NCBI GenBank assembly: GCA_022702705.1
Contig: CM040430.1
Span: 16,935,310 to 16,999,309 of the forward strand
Reading direction: 5' to 3'
DNA length: 64,000 nucleotides
Origin: Papilionanthe hookeriana x Papilionanthe teres
Lineage: Eukaryota > Streptophyta > Magnoliopsida > Asparagales > Orchidaceae
Both the position numbers and the translations under genes were made by a program. Shown here piece after piece: positions 59,675 to 64,000 of the stretch. Within the stretch, counting starts at the first letter, position 1. Each line of letters opens with the position of its first letter. The notes beneath the pieces were generated by a model, which searched no databases, was not told the origin of the DNA, and saw nothing but the letters and a program-made list of their open reading frames with translations.

Positions 59675-62600
59675 TTAGTCTACAAGCAAGCGAATTAATT
59701 CTTTAACCTGCAATAAAATACTCCAGTGGCAACTAAGATTACATTTACAAATATTCCAAAGACATAAGGAATCCAATTCCATAATAATATTAAACCAACC
59801 TATTTTTTTTGCAATAATGAGTGCAAAAATTATAGTCTCCACCTCAGCTACTAAAGGAGACAAAGCTAAAATAGGAGCAGCAAACCAATAAAGCACAATA
59901 TCATTCCAATCTCTACAAATACCACCAATCCCAGCAATTGAAGTCTTCCAAGAGCCATCAGAATTAATTTTAATAAAAGGAGCTGGCGGTTTAGACCAAA
60001 CTACCTTACTAAAGCATCTATTCGAAAACTGCAGCTTAATATTAAGATTATTAGCAATAGAAAGGATGTAATTATTGCTATTAAGCTTAATATCAATAAC
60101 AGAGAAACATTTGTGAATATAAGAATAAATTTGGCAAATAACCTGCTTAATACTAACATAAGTACCATTAAATTTAACATTATTACGAGATAACCAAATA
60201 AACCAAACAACTATAGAAGGAATAAAATTTTAAAAAGGATGCCTTCTAATATTCTAATCCCTAAAGATATCTAAAAAAAAATTATAACCATAAAAAGAGT
60301 CAAGTCGATCACATAAAGCAAAAATGCTATTCCAAATATCCAAAGTAAACCTGCAGTTTCCAAAAATATGCAGAATAGATTCTTCACTATTCTTACATAA
60401 ATAGCATCTAGAGACAAGTCTCAGACCTTTAAGCTTAAGTATATAATCCATAGGAACGCAATTGTTAAAAAGTCTCGAGCTAAAGAAAGAAATAGAAGAC
60501 CTAAGCCATTTATTCCAAATCTAGGAAATATCCAAACCCAGGGGAAACATTTCTAAAGAAGCAAAAGTTTTAGTAATAGAATCCCCCAACTTGCCTTTAA
60601 TTTTAGGAATATCATCATTATCAGCATTAATAGAAACATTAGAAATAAATAAAACATCCTTATAATGAACCATGCAACTCAGCTGGTTTAAATTCGAAGA
60701 GGAATGATCCCAAAAATCTTTAACCATAATATTGATATCATGAGGCCTACCATAGAACTTAGCAAGAGAACCATTTGTGGTCCAGTCATCATACCAAAAT
60801 GAGATATCCCCTTGGCCAATGTCCCAACAAATCAAAATTTTCAACATGAGAAGAAACTTTTAACATTTCTTTCCAAACATAAGAGTCAGAATTAGAAGGA
60901 GAAATAGCCAAAGGATGAGAATTATCATACTATTTAGCATTAAGAAGAAAAGCCAAAATAGAATTATTCTGTCTAAAATGAAACCAATGTTTCATAAAAT
61001 TAAACTTTATAGAATCATAAAGCTTATGGAAACTCAATCCACTACAGGTGGTTGGTTTACAAACCTTCTCTTAACTTTTTCAATGTAAGCTCTTCTTGCC
61101 ACAACCATAAAAAAAAACCATCAAATAAAATCTCCAATTTCTTAATAATAGTAATAGACATATTCATAACATGTATAATATAGAGGGATAAAGAAGTAAG
61201 AATACTCTTAAGAAGAGTAATACGCCCACCAAAAGAAAGAAATTTATTCTCCCAAGAGTGAAGTTTTCTTCTAATCTTAGTCAACAAATCAGCAAAAAGA
61301 ATAGTTCTTTTAGCTTTCTTATCAAGAATAAAACCAAGATAATTATTAGGCAAAACAGCCTTCTGACATTGAGTATAATCAGTTATCAAATGCAGTTTAA
61401 CATTGGAAACAAATTTAGAGCAATAGAAAAAAATATTTAGAAGTGTTAAAATATAAACCAGAAGCTTTTTGAAGATGAATAATGAGCTGCCAGATTTTCT
61501 TAATGGACCTTCTATTTGAATTAGTAAAAAGAATGAGGTCATCAGCATAACATAAATGAGATATACTCAACCCACTTTATGCATATAATTAAGAGCAGGA
61601 TTATCAGCATAAAGTTTGGTCTGATTTCTAGAAAAATAATCAAAGGCAAGAATAAAAAGATAAGGAGAAAGAGGATCTCCCTATTTAATACATTTGGTAG
61701 CCTTAAAATGCCCATGAGAATTACCATTAATAACCAAAGAGTAAAAATTGTTATTAAGAATTCTGTAAATAAGTTTACAGAAGTCAACATTAAAACCATG
61801 AGCCTTCAAAACATCCATTAAAAACTCCCACCTAATGGAATCAAAGGCTTTCTTAATATCCATTTTAAAAATGCCATTACCATCTCTTTTACTTCTGTCC
61901 AGATCTAATAAAAGCTTCTGAACAGTAAGTGCATTGCTCCAATATATCTTCCTTTGAGGAAGGCAGTTTGATTAAGAGTAATGACCTTGCTTAAAATGAG
62001 CTGAATCCTATTAACCATAATTTTAGAAATGATCTTAGAGACCACAGTATTAATGCTAATAGGTCTGAAAGAATCCCAAGTATTAATACCATGATCTTTA
62101 GGAATTAAAATAATATTAGAACTCTTAAAATACTTAGGCAAGTCATTGCCACAAAAAAAATCTTGAATAGTTTCAATAATTTCAGGATTAATAACATCCC
62201 AACAAGTTTTATAAAACTCAACAGTAAAATCATCATTCCCAACAGCCTTGCCCTCCTCCATACTATCCAAAACAGATTTAATTTCAGCTATAGAAGAAAT
62301 GTAAGCAAAATTAAGAAGATGCAGATTAGCAGAATTAGAAAAAATATCAGGATTAATCTGATCAAGAGAATAATTATTATTAGAGAATAAAGAAGTAAAA
62401 TAATTAATCCCATCATTAATAATATTATTCTCATTAATCAAAATATTATCATTTTTATCCCTGATACTTGATATCAAATTCATCTTCCTTCTACTTTTAA
62501 TACAAGCATGAAAGAAGACAGAATTTTTATCCCCATCCAAAAAAATGATTTTAGCAGCTTTTTGAGCATAAAAACTTTCCTCCATACTTATAGCATTAGT

Positions 62601-63576
62601 AAGATCTTTTTAAGCTTGAATAAAAAGATCAATACTAATAAGATTCTGAGTATAATATAATTTCATATCTTTAACTTTATTCTCAGCATCAGCAACAATT
62701 TTATTAAGATTACCAAAAACAGACCAATTCCAAGTTCTTAGGATCTTAGCAAGATGCTTCTGAAGCATCCACAGCTTTATACCAAAACTAACAAGTTTAA
62801 AAACAAGCTTACAATCAACCAATTTTCTTTAACACACTGAAGAAAATTAGAATGCTGAGTCTACATATTAAGAAAATAGAAACGATGGGATATTTTACTA
62901 AAAGTATTAGAAACCTTTAATAAAACGGGCGTATGGTCAGAAGCATTAAAAGCAAGATGATGAATATCAAAATTGCCAAAATTATTACACCAAAACGAGT
63001 TAGCTAAAAATCTATCTAATCTTTCATAAACCATACCACGAAGCCAAGTGAAAATAATACCAGAATAGCCTAAATAAAAAAGCTCAGCATCCAAAATAAC
63101 TTTATTAAAGCTAGAAATTAAGTTAAGATTAGGTGAGATGCCACCTTTCTTTTCATTAATAGCAGAAGTAACATTGAAATCACCTCCTACAAGCTAGGGA
63201 ACTTTCAAAGGCCCAATAGAATTAAGTAAATTTCATAATTTCAGCCTATCATGCTTAGTGCACCCAGCATAAATAAGAGAAAAATGAATTGAAACATCTT
63301 GAAAATTAATAGAAACATGTAATAATTGGATGTGATTAATTAGAACATCCACTTTAATAAATTCCTTCCAAAGAAACCAAATTTTGTTATTACTATTAGC
63401 AACAAAATTAAAGTTACCAATTCTCCTAACACATTTATTATTATTGCAAGAATTAACTAAAGGTTCAAGAATCCCAAAAAAGAAAGATGATAAAGACGAA
63501 TTAAATTCTTAAGTCTATTAGAGGCATCCCTTTTGGTAATGCCTCTAATATTCCAAAATAAAGTATTAAAATTCAT
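59675..63576 (-). pseudogene. LINE ORF2: endonuclease, RT, RNase H (broken)
   Basis: Makes and primes new copies by nicking DNA and copying RNA at the nick. The likely start ATG at 63576 gives MNFNTLFWNIRGITKRDASN, a typical endonuclease start; the endonuclease end at 62861-63094 has YSGIIFTWLRG, YERLDRFLAN and NASDHTPVLL. RT pieces: 61905-62585 (GKAVGNDDFTVEFYKTCWDV, IILIPKD, SFRPISINTVVSKIISK, LNQTAFLKGR), 61681-61863 (DIKKAFDSIRWEFL), a GDPLSPYLF motif near 61670 preceded by a stop, and CYADDL near 61540, catalytically intact. Zinc-knuckle region 60254-60451 (C..C..H in RCYLCKNSEESILHIF). RNase H 59675-59896 (VAEVETIIFALIIAKKIG, ELDS). Several in-frame stops. Confidence 0.85.
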
Positions 63577-63907
63577 CATCATTATCCTTCCTACCTCTAG
63601 TTATTCTGGAAGTGGAAGTAACTTTATGTGAATCAATATTCTTACCCATCAGTTGATCATTAACAGCATCAGGATTAATGTAACTAAGTTCACAGTTACC
63701 TTTAAATTTCCTTCTCCTGGAAGCTTTTTGAACCATCCATTCTTCTTCAAGTTCAGTCCTGTTCAAAGTATGATTTTCTAGATCCATATTGTCAGTAAAA
63801 AAATCCTCTTGAATTTCTTTACCCGTATTTATAAGAGAAAGATCAACATTTTGAATAGCCTTAACAATAATTGGATCAAGTATTAAATCAGATTGATTAT
63901 TGCTCAA
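63566..63907 (-). pseudogene. LINE ORF1 C-terminal part
   Basis: A 113-residue charged frame (KASRRRKFKG, TRGRKDNDDEF) ending at a TAA that overlaps the ORF2 start by 11 bases. Position and basic composition fit the end of ORF1, the RNA-binding protein of L1 elements; no zinc knuckle is visible in this part. The upstream portion beyond 63907 is interrupted by a stop near 63953 and then the window ends. Confidence 0.6.
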
Positions 63908-64000
63908 AATATAAGGATCAGGTTTATCAATCTTATTAGCACTGGCATCCGTTTACAAACCTTCCTGATGATCAAGATTTGCATTAGAAACCACCAGAGG

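Larger units (their letters stand above)
59345..64000 (-). mobile_element. L1-type LINE with RNase H domain (cut by window edge)
   Basis: A non-LTR retrotransposon on the minus strand. From right to left: the end of ORF1, then ORF2 with APE-type endonuclease, RT, a zinc-knuckle region and an RNase H domain, then the 3' end near 59345-59400. The order and the extra RNase H are usual for plant L1 elements. Domains are recognisable throughout, but stops and frame changes are frequent, so this copy is inactive. The 5' end lies beyond the window. Confidence 0.9.

Overview
The window looks like nuclear DNA of a flowering plant: AT-rich, dominated by nested and decayed retrotransposons, with one complete intron-containing plant gene, a cytokinin hydroxylase of the CYP735A cytochrome P450 family (minus strand, 24160-27971), and one orphan exon of a plastid heme oxygenase 1 (HO1/HY1-like, plus strand, about 53.2 kb). 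Species cannot be told from the sequence. No tRNA, rRNA, CRISPR or organellar genes were seen.

Layout. 1-3985: 5' part of an Athila-like Ty3/gypsy element on the minus strand (decayed gag and protease, PBS, 5' LTR). 3986-6495: AT-rich non-coding DNA with a degenerate ~150-bp periodic repeat. 6501-19876: a full-length Athila-lineage element on the minus strand, with two ~1.8-kb LTRs, a TGGAG target duplication, a tRNA-Asp-type PBS, gag, protease, RT/RNase H, integrase and an env-like third ORF, all broken by stops and frameshifts. 19882-23500: flanking DNA of that insertion, with a G/T-rich strand-biased tract, a degenerate tandem repeat and a Ty1/copia RNase H remnant. 23607-23808: a small terminal-inverted-repeat element with a 9-bp target duplication. 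24160-28056: the CYP735A gene (five exons, one GC-AG intron) and its TATA box. 28143-31162: two ~1-kb direct repeats flanking an Athila-type LTR fragment, then a ~41-bp minisatellite. 31980-40207: a full-length but dead Ty1/copia element (minus) with a 1.86-kb internal tandem duplication. 41098-46120: an LTR element without protein-coding capacity (TSD ATTTT), carrying a CpG-rich short-repeat island and an 88-bp minisatellite. 46126-52770: unrecognised DNA, RTE-type LINE fragments and a plus-strand Athila-type LTR fragment. 52844-53333: two strong hairpins followed by the HO1-like exon. 54760-55900: MITE-like sequences and an RTE fragment. 59345-64000: an L1-type LINE on the minus strand (ORF1 end, endonuclease, RT, zinc-knuckle region, RNase H), running off the right edge.

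Only the CYP735A gene appears intact. Its predicted product would hydroxylate isopentenyladenine-type cytokinin nucleotides to trans-zeatin types at the ER. Everything else is mobile DNA, satellite-like repeats or gene debris. I found no convincing new functional system. The most unusual structures are the retroelement architectures: PBS copies inside LTRs, recurrent GGCGCC-TAGGCGCC palindromes shared by different elements, the coding-free LTR element built of minisatellites, and the hairpin-flanked orphan HO1 exon.
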